Assembly: GCA_041389885.1 (NCBI GenBank)
Contig: JAWKRB010000007.1
Location: 124,001-188,000, forward strand
DNA from: JAWKRB01 sp041389885
Lineage (GTDB): Bacteria > Myxococcota_A > Polyangia > Polyangiales > Ga0077539
Direction: 5' to 3'
Length of the DNA: 64,000 nucleotides
The notes below the pieces were generated by a model. It was not told the origin of the DNA. It made no database searches and saw nothing but the letters and a program-made list of their open reading frames with translations. Positions 49,149 through 58,050 of the stretch are shown here, one piece after another. The number at the start of each line of letters is the position of its first letter. Position 1 is the first letter of the stretch. A program made the position numbers and the translations under genes.

Positions 49149-50858
49149 TCAGACGTGGATGCTATTGGCGTACGCGACGGAGCAGGTGGTGGAAATCTCC
49201 AGCGGCGCTGGCGGTCGCGAGTCGCCGTGCTGGTTTCGATCGCTTCGCGCCCGCGCGAAAGGCGCTGGAGGATGGGGACCATCTCGCCTACCGCGGAAGT
49301 GCGCGAAGTGGATAGTCGCCGGAGGCGATTTCGCCGCACGCCCCGGAGCGCGTACATCTGCTCAAGCATCCCGTTCGCGACGCCGAGCGGCGGCAGCAGC
49401 GCGCGCCAATCGTCCTCTGTCACATCGGTCGAAGGGACGGGGCTGAACGCCGGACGGCGTTTCCGTCGGGCACGCCGCGAAGCTGAAGCCTTCGAGTAGT
49501 TCACGACCGCGTGAAAGCCGGTGAGACGCCAGAGAGGATGCCGCCCACGAAGCGCCCGAGCGAGGCGACGCTGTCGAGCGTCGGCACCGCGGACCAGCCG
49601 GCGCCGCAGCCCCAGCGACTCGGCCCACTGCTGGAGTCAAGCGCTGCACATCCCCGTCATCCCGGTAGTACACCTGGAGGCGAGCTCACCCATCGATGCA
49701 GCGGCGGCCCGGCAGGGCAGCCCGTCGTCGCGAAAGGGTACTGCTGAGCGTGTCGCGGTCGTCGACGCCGCGGGCGCGAAGCTCCGAGGCGGGCGCCCGG
49801 TCCTGGAGCACGAAGTTGTTGGAGAGACGCGCGGCGAGCGACGCGGCGATGTCGATGCGCGGGGCGAAGACGCGGTCGACCACGCCCTGGCGCGACGAGA
49901 TTTCGCTTCGCCGACTCGTTGATGGCGAAGGTGCCCACGAGGTGGCTCGAGGAGCGTGCGAAGCGGGTGCGCCTCCGAGAGCTCTGCGCCGGGTCGCGAC
50001 ACCGACCGCACCCATGACCAGATGCGTCGACGCGAGGTGCTCCATGGTTCCGTGCACGTTCGCACGGCGACCGAGCGAAGCATTTGGCCATCTCCCACGC
50101 GACGCCGTCACCTGGCATGATGGCCCGCTGGCCCGGCCCGAGCTGAATCGCGACGGGTCGAAGCGGCCCGCCCAGCGTGGTGAGCAACGTGCGGGTGCCG
50201 CAGACGTACTTCGGCCGCCCGAGGTAGCTCCCGGTCTGAACTCCGCGGAGAAACGAGTGGTCGACGGCAAAGAGCCGACCTTCACCGCACGCCGCGTCGA
50301 GGCTGCCCGCGCCGAGATCGCGGGACCACCGCGCGCCGTCAACCTCGAACCCGTCGAGCAGCCGATCGACACGGCGAATGCTCATGGGGTTCGCGCCGGC
50401 GACGCGGAGCCACGCGAAATCAAGGTCCGCGCGCTAGGGCGCCTCGCGGTGCCAACGGAGCGTGGCGGGCGCCGGGAGGCGCACGAAGAAATCGCCGTAG
50501 GCCGAGACAGATCGCGGCTGCGACCGGGGCGCGCCGAAGTCCGTCTCGCGCGTCAGGTCTAGCGCGAGGAGGCTAAGGTCTCGATAGAGCGGCCTTCGAG
50601 CAATGCCCGCGAACTCTTCATGAGAACCGAAGACCAGGTCTCGGTTTCGGCGAATCGAAACTGCGCCGCGCAGGCGGTGGCGACGAAGTCCAGCGGGTAA
50701 CGGTCGCACTTTGGGAGAGTCTTCGGGGTCGCGCAGCCCGGCGGCCAAGACCAATCCCACGCGTACTCTTCCTCCACCGCATCCTCCTCCGAAGGCCCCG
50801 CCCGGTGCCTTGATCCCAACCCGGGAGGCAGCGTCTTCGTCGGGCATGGACAAGTCAA
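49149..50858 (-). pseudogene. Lipoxygenase paralogue C, frame-broken
   Basis: Minus strand, beginning near 50858. It is the closest relative of the intact copy: AWDWSWPPGCATPKTLPKCD, RSVSAYGDFFVRLPAP, GRLFAVDHSFLRGVQTGSYL with GRPKYVCGTR, NVHGTMEHLASTHLVMGAVG (both His ligands kept), LVGTFAINESAKRNLVAP, RIDIAASL, FHAVVNY (third His and Asn kept) and a C-terminus in NSIHV at 49152. Terminal Val replaces Ile; Val occurs in some lipoxygenases, so this copy could have been active. At least six frame changes break it. It lies 72 nt downstream of the VWA gene and converges on the kinase-cyclase gene. Confidence 0.8.
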
Positions 50859-50930
50859 GCCGGGGTTTTCAAATGACTGCCCGGCATTGGGCGCACGTTC
50901 TGGCTGTAGAGGTCGTTCGAGGCCTGCGAA

Positions 50931-51905
50931 TCAGTACGCCACGCCCATCGCCGCCGCGCGCTGCTGCACCCGGCGGGTGATCTGGCTCGCGATGTTGTTG
51001 GTGGGCGCGGCCGCCTCGGCCGCCATCGGCTCGGCCCGCGAGGCGCCCCGGGCCCTGGGGCTGCGGGCTGCGCCTCCGGAGGCGCCGCTCCCGAAGCCTG
51101 CGGACTCGTCGGCCCGGGCGACGCGGAGCACGCCGCGGCGGGCGAGCACGGCGCCGTCCTCTTCGCGCTCGGCGGCGGTGAGGGGGCGGTTGGCGACCCA
51201 GGTGTGGCTCCCCTGGCGCATGAGCGTGCGCGTCGAGCCGTCGGCCATGCGCTGGTCCGCGGCGTAGGTGAGCACCTGCGCGAGGCCCTGGGTGCGCTCG
51301 GCCATCCACGCCCACTGGTCGTGGCCCCGCGCGTCCATGCCGCTGCACTCGATGGTGCTGATCTCGATCTGCCGCGCCGCGGCCTCGCGCACGAGGGCCT
51401 GGCGGTCGTGCTCGGGGTAGTCGTGCGCCGAGGCGTCGCCGACCACGAACATCATCTTGGCCGCGCCGCGGTCCCAGTTCATCTCGCGCAGCGCGAGGGC
51501 GAGGCCGGTGTCGACGTCCTCGGGCATGTCGCCGCCGCCCACGGCCTGCACGCGCATGAGCTCGGTGTGCACCGCGTCGAGGTCGCGGGTCAGCGGGACC
51601 ACCCGCGACGGCTCGCGGTCGCCCCGGTCGCGGTAGATCACCATGCCCACGCGGAGCTCCGGCGCCGGAGACCCCGACGCCACGCGGCTCGCGATGGACC
51701 AGATGTGACGCTTCACCGGCTCGATCTCGTCGCCCATGCTCGACGTGGCGTCGAGCACGAAGACCAGGTCGATGCGCGGGCGCGATCGCGCTGCGACAGA
51801 GGGGGTTGCGACGTCCTGAGCCCTCGCGGGGCCCACGGCGGCGAGGGCGAGCGCGAGGAGCCCTGGGGCCAGTCTTCGGAGCGTGCGTGCGGTGCTTCGG
51901 TCCAT
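50931..51905 (-). CDS. Secreted von Willebrand factor A domain protein
   Basis: A 324-aa protein from ATG 51905 (GAGGTG 8 nt upstream). The signal peptide is APGLLALALAAVGPARAQ (cut near residue 30). A VWA domain follows (about residues 45-235) with a MIDAS-like metal site: IDLVFVLDATSSMGDEIEPV (D-x-T-S-S), the second-loop Thr in DVDTGLALALREM and the Asp of VVGDASAHDYPEHDR. The C-terminal 90 residues are Ala/Arg-rich without a motif. Likely periplasmic or secreted and metal-dependent in ligand binding; the partner is unknown. Confidence 0.85.
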   Translation of the reverse strand: MDRSTARTLRRLAPGLLALALAAVGPARAQDVATPSVAARSRPRIDLVFVLDATSSMGDEIEPVKRHIWSIASRVASGSPAPELRVGMVIYRDRGDREPSRVVPLTRDLDAVHTELMRVQAVGGGDMPEDVDTGLALALREMNWDRGAAKMMFVVGDASAHDYPEHDRQALVREAAARQIEISTIECSGMDARGHDQWAWMAERTQGLAQVLTYAADQRMADGSTRTLMRQGSHTWVANRPLTAAEREEDGAVLARRGVLRVARADESAGFGSGASGGAARSPRARGASRAEPMAAEAAAPTNNIASQITRRVQQRAAAMGVAY

Positions 51906-51975
51906 CTCGATCACCTCGTTGGGATCGAATGGACGGGCGTCTCCCCGCCGCGGGTCTAGCGCGTCCGATTTTTTC

Positions 51976-52236
51976 TCAGCGCGCGCGGGTGCGCAGCGTG
52001 TCGACGGCGTGCACCGGCGCGTCGTCGCCCTTCAGGAGCGGCGCGATGGCGCCGTACACGAGGCGCTGGCTGTCGAGCATCCCCTTGCCCTCGAAGACCT
52101 CGGAGACCACCTCGATGGCGTAGTGCCCGCCGCCGCCCTCGACGCTCACCGCCGCGCCCGGGATCGCCGCCAGGATGGCCTCAGAAATCGCCGCGCGCAC
52201 CGCCGCGGGGTCGTGGTTGCCGTGTGATCCGCTCAT
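51976..52236 (-). CDS. bolA: BolA family protein
   Basis: An 86-aa protein with the BolA class II KH-like fold: AAVSVEGGGGHYAIEVVSEV, FEGKGMLDSQRLVYGAIAPL. The conserved His of GGHYAIEVVS and the GK/R-S-x-Q-R-x-V-Y helix (here GMLDSQRLVYGAI) are present. BolA proteins bind [2Fe-2S] clusters jointly with CGFS monothiol glutaredoxins. The gene directly follows such a glutaredoxin gene (15 nt gap, same strand), which strongly supports a joint iron-sulfur function. Confidence 0.92.
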   Translation of the reverse strand: MSGSHGNHDPAAVRAAISEAILAAIPGAAVSVEGGGGHYAIEVVSEVFEGKGMLDSQRLVYGAIAPLLKGDDAPVHAVDTLRTRAR

Positions 52237-52251
52237 CGCTCTCGCTTCCCC

Positions 52252-53181
52252 TCAGTACCGCGGCAGGTCGGGGTCGACCTCGCGGCTCCAAGCGTCGATT
52301 CCGCCCGCGAGGTTGTACACCTCGCGAAATCCCAGCTCTCGAAAATGCTCCGCGGCGCGCAGGCTGCGCACGCCGTGGTGGCAGTAGAACGCGAGCGGCG
52401 TCGCCCGGTCCAGCGCGAGGAGCGCGTGCTCGAGCGCGGGGTCGAGCAGCCCCTCGTCCCCGTCGAGCCGGGCGATCTCCCGCTCCGCCGGCGTGCGCAC
52501 GTCGACCAGCCGCGGCGCGCGCTCGGAGCGCATCAGCGCCGCCAGCGCGTCGGGCTCGAGCTGCTTCACCCGCGCGGGCTCGTTGGGGTTGTCGATGCGA
52601 AACCCCGCCCCCCCGGCGCCCTCCACTCGCGCGATGGACATCCCCTCGGCGCGCCGCGCGCTCGCCGCGTCCATGTGCACGAAGACCCCCCGCGACTCGG
52701 CGACCACGTCGTCGGGCTGCGCGTCGCCGAAGTACAGCTCGTGGTGAAAGCCCGAGCTGATCTCCAGGCGCACCACGGCGCCGGGCACGGTGCGGCCGAT
52801 GTCGGCGATGGCCCCCGCCGCGGCCTCGTCGAGGCGAATCGCGGGCGGGCGCGGCGCGCGGGGGCCCGACCCGAGGAGCGCGGTGAGCTCCCCCGACTCG
52901 TCCATCGCCGCGACGATCTCGGCGCCGCCGTGAAAGCGCCCGTCGACGTAGAGCTGCGGAAAGGTCGGCCACTCGCTGTGCTCGCGGAGGGCCTCGCGCA
53001 GCGCGGGGTCGGCGACGACGTCGACCGTCGCGTAGTCGTCGAGGTAGCGGTCGAGGAGGTTCACCACCTGCGACGAGAAGCCGCAGGTGGGCGCGAGGCG
53101 GGTGCCCTTCATGAAGAGCACGACGCGGTTCGCGGAGAGGAGGCCGTGGAGGTGCGCTGCGAGCGCCTCGGAGATCGCCAT
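52252..53181 (-). CDS. Three-domain fusion: CGFS monothiol glutaredoxin, degenerate A-type carrier-like domain, rhodanese
   Basis: A 309-aa protein from ATG 53181. The N-terminal glutaredoxin (residues 1-105) has the active-site CGFS with C33, FMKGT before it, WPTFPQLYVDG and GGAEIV, all typical of Grx4/GrxD. A HesB/IscA-like domain (about 115-205) follows; it keeps SSGFHHELYFGD, GVFVHMDAASA and AGFRIDNPN, but the three cluster-binding Cys of real A-type carriers are absent (GAGGAGF where GCGCSGF-like is expected). A rhodanese domain (about 215-309) ends it with the catalytic C267 in FYCHHGVRS and YNLAGGIDAW. It probably delivers or senses Fe-S clusters together with BolA from the next gene. 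Confidence 0.9.
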   Translation of the reverse strand: MAISEALAAHLHGLLSANRVVLFMKGTRLAPTCGFSSQVVNLLDRYLDDYATVDVVADPALREALREHSEWPTFPQLYVDGRFHGGAEIVAAMDESGELTALLGSGPRAPRPPAIRLDEAAAGAIADIGRTVPGAVVRLEISSGFHHELYFGDAQPDDVVAESRGVFVHMDAASARRAEGMSIARVEGAGGAGFRIDNPNEPARVKQLEPDALAALMRSERAPRLVDVRTPAEREIARLDGDEGLLDPALEHALLALDRATPLAFYCHHGVRSLRAAEHFRELGFREVYNLAGGIDAWSREVDPDLPRY

Positions 53182-53265
53182 CGGGGTGCGGCGACTCTCA
53201 GACCGCCCCTCCCGCAACGTCAATCCCATTGCCGCGCCCTGGGGCCCTCGGCATCATCGCCGCCG

Positions 53266-54366
53266 ATGGAACCCACGATCCCCACGGTCGACCTCGAGGA
53301 CCTCCGCGCCGGCGGCGCGCGCCGCGACGTCGCGGCGGCGGCGATTCGCGAAGCCTTCGGGCAGTACGGGCTGATCTACATCCGCTCGCACGGCATCGAC
53401 CCCGGCGCCCTCGACCGCTTCTACGACGTCTTCCTGAAGCTCACGGGGCAGGACGAGGCCGCCAAGCGCCGCCTCGCGCGGCCGGAGATCTGGTTTCAGC
53501 GCGGCTGGACGCCGCCCAACACCGAGCAGGCCGTTGCCGCCGACGGCCAGGCCGACTTCAAGGAGTGCTACTTCGCGGCCCCCGACGCGGGCGACCCCGA
53601 GGCCGCGATGCTCCACCCCGAGATCTACGCGCCCAACGTGTGGCCCGACGAGGTGCCGGGCTTCGAAGAGACCTACCTCGCCATGAGCCGCGCGCTGCAC
53701 GGCGCGGGGGTAGAGCTCCTGCGCGGCTGCGCGTCCGCGCTGGGCCTCGAGGACGACACCTTCACCTCGGCCCTCGACGGCGGGCCCCACGTCACCCGCG
53801 CGCTGCGCTACCTGCCCCTCGACGAGGCGCAGGCCGCCGCGGGCGTGCTCTGGGGCGAGGAGCACACCGACTTCAACCTCCTGACGCTCCTGCCGGGCGG
53901 CCGCTTTCTCGACCCGAGCGGCGCGCGCTGCCCTCCCCCCGACCCTGGCAGCGGGCTCTACCTCCGCACCCGCTCGACCCCCGACGCGCCCGGCGGCACG
54001 ATGATCCGCGGCGCGGTGCCCGCGGGGTGCATCATCGCGCAGGTGGGGCAGGAGCTCGAGATCCTCACGGGCGGCGCCTTCCTCGCGACGCCGCACGTGA
54101 TCACCGCGCCTCGCACGCCGGGCTACTCGCGCCTGAGCTGCGCCCACTTCGTGCACCTGCACCCGCTCGAGACGCTCTTTCCCCTCGAGCCCTTTCGCAC
54201 CCCTGAGACCGTGCGCGCCTACGCGCCGCCGGTGCTCGCGGGCACCTACGGGCTCAAGACCCTGGTCGACATTCGCCTCGCCCCCGCGAGCGCCCTCGAC
54301 GCCCTGGGCTACCGCCACTACGACCGCCTCGACGCGCAGCGCGCGCACGTCCCCGGCACGCGCTGA
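53266..54366 (+). CDS. Isopenicillin N synthase-like 2OG-Fe(II) dioxygenase
   Basis: A 366-aa enzyme from ATG 53266. The DIOX_N domain opens IPTVDLEDLRAGG and YGLIYIRSHGID. The catalytic double-stranded beta-helix shows EEHTDFNLLTLLPGG (Fe ligands H and D), the third ligand in FLATPHVITAP and the 2-oxoglutarate-binding R-x-S as YSRLSCAHF. The family includes IPNS, ACC oxidase and flavonoid or gibberellin oxidases; bacterial members hydroxylate or desaturate many small molecules. No biosynthetic genes adjoin it, so the substrate is open. Divergent from the glutaredoxin gene with 84 nt between starts. Confidence 0.9.
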   Translation: MEPTIPTVDLEDLRAGGARRDVAAAAIREAFGQYGLIYIRSHGIDPGALDRFYDVFLKLTGQDEAAKRRLARPEIWFQRGWTPPNTEQAVAADGQADFKECYFAAPDAGDPEAAMLHPEIYAPNVWPDEVPGFEETYLAMSRALHGAGVELLRGCASALGLEDDTFTSALDGGPHVTRALRYLPLDEAQAAAGVLWGEEHTDFNLLTLLPGGRFLDPSGARCPPPDPGSGLYLRTRSTPDAPGGTMIRGAVPAGCIIAQVGQELEILTGGAFLATPHVITAPRTPGYSRLSCAHFVHLHPLETLFPLEPFRTPETVRAYAPPVLAGTYGLKTLVDIRLAPASALDALGYRHYDRLDAQRAHVPGTR

Positions 54367-54373
54367 GCGCCGC

Positions 54374-54859
54374 TCAGTCGAGGTCGTCGGGGGCGGGCCA
54401 GAGCCTGCGAAAGCCCACGGCCAGCACGCGTCCGTCGGGCGCTGCCACGAGGCCGCCGTAACGGCACTTCTCGAAGAGGGTTCCGAGGTGCGCGACGCCG
54501 TCGTCGCCCTGCCATCGCACGGCGTCTCCGTTGCTGAGCGAGGCGAAGACCGTGACCTCGGCGGCCACGGCGTCGAGGCCCGGCGCCTCGCCCAGCGGGA
54601 GCGCCTCGACCTCGTCGGCGCGCACCCGTCGCACCCGCGAGCCCTCGAGCCACACGTCGACCTCGCGCGCGTCGGCGTAGAGCGCGACGCCCGTCTGCGG
54701 CGCGTCGCCCCCGCGGCGCAGTCGCACCACGGTGCCCGCGAAGGCGCTCGTGTCCGCCGCGCCGCCGAGCTGCCGCATCGCCGCCTCCATGCGCGGCTTC
54801 TCGCGGAGCCGCAGGAGCTCGGGGTGGAGCGGGAGCTTGGTCCTCGACGGAGGCATCAC
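54374..54859 (-). CDS. Hypothetical protein
   Basis: A 161-aa protein (MMPPSRTKLPLHPELLRLRE). A basic helix at the start is followed by a mostly beta-stranded body (FAGTVVRLRRGG, TGVALYADAREVDVWLEGSR, HLGTLFEKCRYGGLVAAPDG). No signal peptide, membrane segment or known motif. It ends 8 nt after the convergent oxygenase gene and starts 37 nt after the stop of the kinase gene, on the same strand, so the two may be co-transcribed. Function unknown. Confidence 0.65.
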   Translation of the reverse strand: MMPPSRTKLPLHPELLRLREKPRMEAAMRQLGGAADTSAFAGTVVRLRRGGDAPQTGVALYADAREVDVWLEGSRVRRVRADEVEALPLGEAPGLDAVAAEVTVFASLSNGDAVRWQGDDGVAHLGTLFEKCRYGGLVAAPDGRVLAVGFRRLWPAPDDLD

Positions 54860-54896
54860 TCCTAAGACTCGGGGCGGTGCGCGCGCACGTCAACCG

Positions 54897-56402
54897 CTAC
54901 GACACCGCGCGCACGACGAGGACCACCGCGAGCGCCACCGCCGCGGCCGTGCCGAAGGACATCAGAATGTCTCGGATCCACGTGTCGGGCGTGACCGGCG
55001 GCGCTGGCTGCAGCGGGCGCCAGGTGAGCGGGCGGGTGGGCTCAGGGTCGCGAAAGATCTCGCGGTCGGGCGCCACCGCGACGAGGTCGCGCGACGCGGC
55101 GCCGACGACGGAGGTGGGCTCGTCGGCCAGCGCGTCCTCGTCGCCCGTGGGGATCACCGCGATGCCCGTGGGCACGCTCGTCGGCTCGATGTCGGCGACG
55201 ACGCGGCGCGTCTCGGCGTCGAGGCCCAGCGCCGGGAGCGTCGGCGCGCGAAAGGTCGGCGACGCCACGGCGGGGCGCACGCCCGAGTCGGTGTGGCAGC
55301 TCGCCGACACCGCCTCGCCGACGCCGACCAGCGTGCGGGTGATCTCCTCGTCCGAGAGCGGCGACGAGGTGTCAGCGACGAAGCCGGGCACCCCCGCCTG
55401 CCGCAGCGCCACGTACTCCCGCTCGAGCTTGGTGCGCGCGACCACGCCCATGAAGCGCCCGACCTCCTCGGCGCTCGCGATCTCGCCCCCGGCGGCGGCG
55501 GTGAGCGCGTCGGCGAACTCGGCGGCGCTGGCGAAGCGCGCGTCGGGCGAGGGCGCGAGGCCGCGCTCGATCACCGCGTCGATCTCGGCCGAGACCGTGG
55601 GCGCGAACTGCGTCACCGAGCGGTACGGCGTCGTCGCCGCGCTCGCGCGCGCCGCCTCGAAGCTGGTGCGCAGCGGGAAGAGCCTGCGCAGCGCGAGGTT
55701 CTCCCAGAGCGTCACCGCCGCGGCGTAGACGTCGGCGCGGCGGTCGAGGGGGCGGCCCTCGATGTGCTCGGGCGCCATGAAGGGGAGCTTGCCCTTGAGC
55801 ATGCCGGGCATGGTGAAGGCCAGGCGGCCCTGCGCGCGGGCGATGCCGAAGTCGGTGAGCCGCGCCATGCCGTCGACGCCGATGAGGATGTTCTGCGGCG
55901 AGACGTCGCGGTGCACGAGGTTGAGCGGCGCGCCGCTCTCGTCGCAGGCCTCGTGGGCGGCGTGGAGCCCGCGGAGCGTGTCGATCATCACGCGCATCAC
56001 CACGGGCGTGGGGATCGCGCGCTTGAGGGCGACCGCCGTGGCCTGCACCGCCGCGAGGCTGTCGCCGGCGATGTAGTCCATCACGGTGAAGAGCGCGGCC
56101 TGCTCGGCGGCGAGCTCGTGAATGCCCACCACGTTGGGGTGCTGCACCCCCGCCGCGAGCCGCGCCTCATCGAGGAACATCCGCACGAAGTCGGGGTCGC
56201 ACCCGAGGTTCGGGTGCATCAGCTTGATGGCGGCGAGGCGCACCTGCCCCTCGGCCTCCGCCGTGCGGGCGAGCCACACGTTCGCCATGCCGCCGCCGCC
56301 GATGCGCGCGACGAGCTCGTAGCGACCCGCGCGCTGAGGAGCGCCCGCCGCGCGGAGGCTCGCGGTGTTGCGTTGCGGCTTCGTCGACAGGGCGGGGCTC
56401 AT
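54897..56402 (-). CDS. Tail-anchored Ser/Thr protein kinase
   Basis: A 501-aa Hanks-type kinase. The glycine loop is RIGGGGMANVWLAR (about residues 33-46), the ATP Lys is in AAIKLMHPNL, the catalytic loop is VHRDVSPQNILIG, then DFGIARAQGR and MAPEHIEGRPLDRRADVYA. The HRDVSPQN variant of HRDLKPxN is frequent in myxobacterial kinases. After the kinase (to about residue 300) a Ser/Thr/Pro-rich linker of 150 residues, full of possible phosphosites, leads to a single C-terminal membrane helix (ILMSFGTAAAVALAVVLVVR) ending at the C-terminus. The kinase faces the cytoplasm and has no outside sensor domain. Confidence 0.9.
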   Translation of the reverse strand: MSPALSTKPQRNTASLRAAGAPQRAGRYELVARIGGGGMANVWLARTAEAEGQVRLAAIKLMHPNLGCDPDFVRMFLDEARLAAGVQHPNVVGIHELAAEQAALFTVMDYIAGDSLAAVQATAVALKRAIPTPVVMRVMIDTLRGLHAAHEACDESGAPLNLVHRDVSPQNILIGVDGMARLTDFGIARAQGRLAFTMPGMLKGKLPFMAPEHIEGRPLDRRADVYAAAVTLWENLALRRLFPLRTSFEAARASAATTPYRSVTQFAPTVSAEIDAVIERGLAPSPDARFASAAEFADALTAAAGGEIASAEEVGRFMGVVARTKLEREYVALRQAGVPGFVADTSSPLSDEEITRTLVGVGEAVSASCHTDSGVRPAVASPTFRAPTLPALGLDAETRRVVADIEPTSVPTGIAVIPTGDEDALADEPTSVVGAASRDLVAVAPDREIFRDPEPTRPLTWRPLQPAPPVTPDTWIRDILMSFGTAAAVALAVVLVVRAVS

Positions 56403-56499
56403 GCTCTGACGGGTACACGCGGACGGAGCTCCACGAGAATTTTTCTGCGACGATTTCTGGACCTCCGCCGCCGGCCGGCGGGCGGTGTAGTCTCCGCGT

Positions 56500-58050
56500 G
56501 TGTCTCCGCGTCACGGGTTCGCACTCGCCGCCTTCGCGCTCGGGCTCGGCCTCGCGTCGACCCGCGCCCGCGCCCAGGTTCGCCAGCCCGACGGCACGCA
56601 GATCCCCGTCGCGGGCGACGGCACGCCGCTGGCGGAATTCCTGAGGCGCCGCATGGAGGTCGGCCTCGACGTGACCCGCGACGCCGCGACGACGCCCGAG
56701 CGCTTTCGCCCCGGCTGCTCGATTCGCTTCACCGTCGTCGGCCGCGACAGCGGCTACGAGAACCGCTTCGGTTGGTACAACGTCGTCGCCGGCCGCGCGC
56801 CCGCGATGTCCGAGCTCTACGAGCTCGTGGGGCCGAGCCTGCCCGAGGGGGCGAGCGCCTCCGTCGATTTCCTCTCCGACACCCGCTACCGCGGCGGCGA
56901 GATCGGCTTCTACCTCCTCACGCCGCCGGGTCACGTCTACTACTCCGAGCGCGCGTACCAGCCCGACCGCGACGTCACCAACGGCTTCATCCACCTGCTG
57001 ATCTACGACTCGCGGGCGACGCCCAACGCGTTCTACTTCGCGTGGGAGGACCTCTTCGGCGGCGGCGACAACGACTTTCAAGACCTCTTGATGATCGTCG
57101 ACAACCTCGTGTGCGCGGGCGGCGGCGACCGCTGCGACACGGGCATGCCCGGCGCCTGCGCGCAGGGCATTCGGCAGTGCCGCAACGGGATGCTCGCGTG
57201 CCTCCCGGTGACCCAGCCGAGGCCCGAGCGCTGCAACGGCCAGGACGACGACTGCGACGGCATGGTCGACGAGGGCGACGGCCTCTGCGGCGCGATGGAG
57301 GTCTGCGACCGCGGCCGCTGCGTCGAGCGCTGCCAGGGCGAGCTCGGCTGCCTCGCGCCGGACGTCTGCACCGACCGCGGCACCTGCGTCGACCCCGCCT
57401 GCGCGACGCTCGAGTGCCCCGCGGGGCAGGTCTGCGTGGGCGGCCGGTGCCGCGCGCCCTGCGAGGGCGTCACCTGCCCCGCCGGGCTCGCCTGCCGCGC
57501 CGACCGCTGCGTCGACCCGTGCCTCGACGTGACCTGCGACCCCAACCAGGTGTGCGTCGACGGCGTCTGCCAGTTTCGCTGCCCCTGCCGCCCCTGCGGC
57601 GCGGGCGAGACCTGCTTCACCGACGGACGCTGCCGCGCGGCGGCCTGCGCGAGCGTCACCTGCCCCACAGGCTCGGTGTGCGTCGCGGGCGCGTGCCGCG
57701 ACGCCTGCGAGGGCGCCGTGTGCCCCGGCGGCGCGCGCTGCGAGCGCGGCGGGTGCGCCGAGCCCGCGCGCGACGCCGGGGTCGCGCGCCCCGACGTGGT
57801 GCTCTCCGACGTCGTCGTCGCGCGCGACGCGCAGGTCGCCGACGCCGCCATGGACGTTCCTCGGGACGTGGCGCCGCAGGAGCAGCCCTCGCTCATCGAA
57901 GACGGCACCGCCAGCGGCTGCGGCTGCCGCGCGACGTCGTCGCCCCCGCGCGGCGCGGCGGCGGCGCTGGGCGCGGCGCTGCTCGCCCTCGCTCAGCGGC
58001 GGCGCGCGCGGCGCACGCGCAGCCCGCTCGGCGCGGCGCGCAGGGTGTAG
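56500..58050 (+). CDS. DUF4114/Cys-rich surface protein with MYXO-CTERM-like tail
   Basis: A 516-aa protein starting with GTG 56500; signal peptide RHGFALAAFALGLGLASTRA then RAQ. Residues 60-200 form a DUF4114-like domain (YENRFGWYNVVAG; FLSDTRYRGGEIGFYLL; FYFAWEDLFGGGDNDFQDLL). A Cys-rich region follows (200-425) with CNGQDDDCDGMVDEGDGLCG, the MopE-type metal or EGF-like module, and C-PAGxxCxxGxCx repeats. An Asp/Val linker leads to the C-terminal GCGCRATSSPPRGAAAALGA, a hydrophobic run and RRRARR, which is a MYXO-CTERM sorting signal. It should be lipidated or anchored at the surface after sorting. Its 3' end overlaps the convergent gene by 58 nt. Confidence 0.85.
   Translation: MSPRHGFALAAFALGLGLASTRARAQVRQPDGTQIPVAGDGTPLAEFLRRRMEVGLDVTRDAATTPERFRPGCSIRFTVVGRDSGYENRFGWYNVVAGRAPAMSELYELVGPSLPEGASASVDFLSDTRYRGGEIGFYLLTPPGHVYYSERAYQPDRDVTNGFIHLLIYDSRATPNAFYFAWEDLFGGGDNDFQDLLMIVDNLVCAGGGDRCDTGMPGACAQGIRQCRNGMLACLPVTQPRPERCNGQDDDCDGMVDEGDGLCGAMEVCDRGRCVERCQGELGCLAPDVCTDRGTCVDPACATLECPAGQVCVGGRCRAPCEGVTCPAGLACRADRCVDPCLDVTCDPNQVCVDGVCQFRCPCRPCGAGETCFTDGRCRAAACASVTCPTGSVCVAGACRDACEGAVCPGGARCERGGCAEPARDAGVARPDVVLSDVVVARDAQVADAAMDVPRDVAPQEQPSLIEDGTASGCGCRATSSPPRGAAAALGAALLALAQRRRARRTRSPLGAARRV

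Noticed and set aside
35452..50858. Genomic island integrated at tRNA-Leu
   Set aside because: No integrase and no direct repeat of the tRNA 3' end seen; yebC and the intact lipoxygenase lie between the tRNA and the disrupted block.
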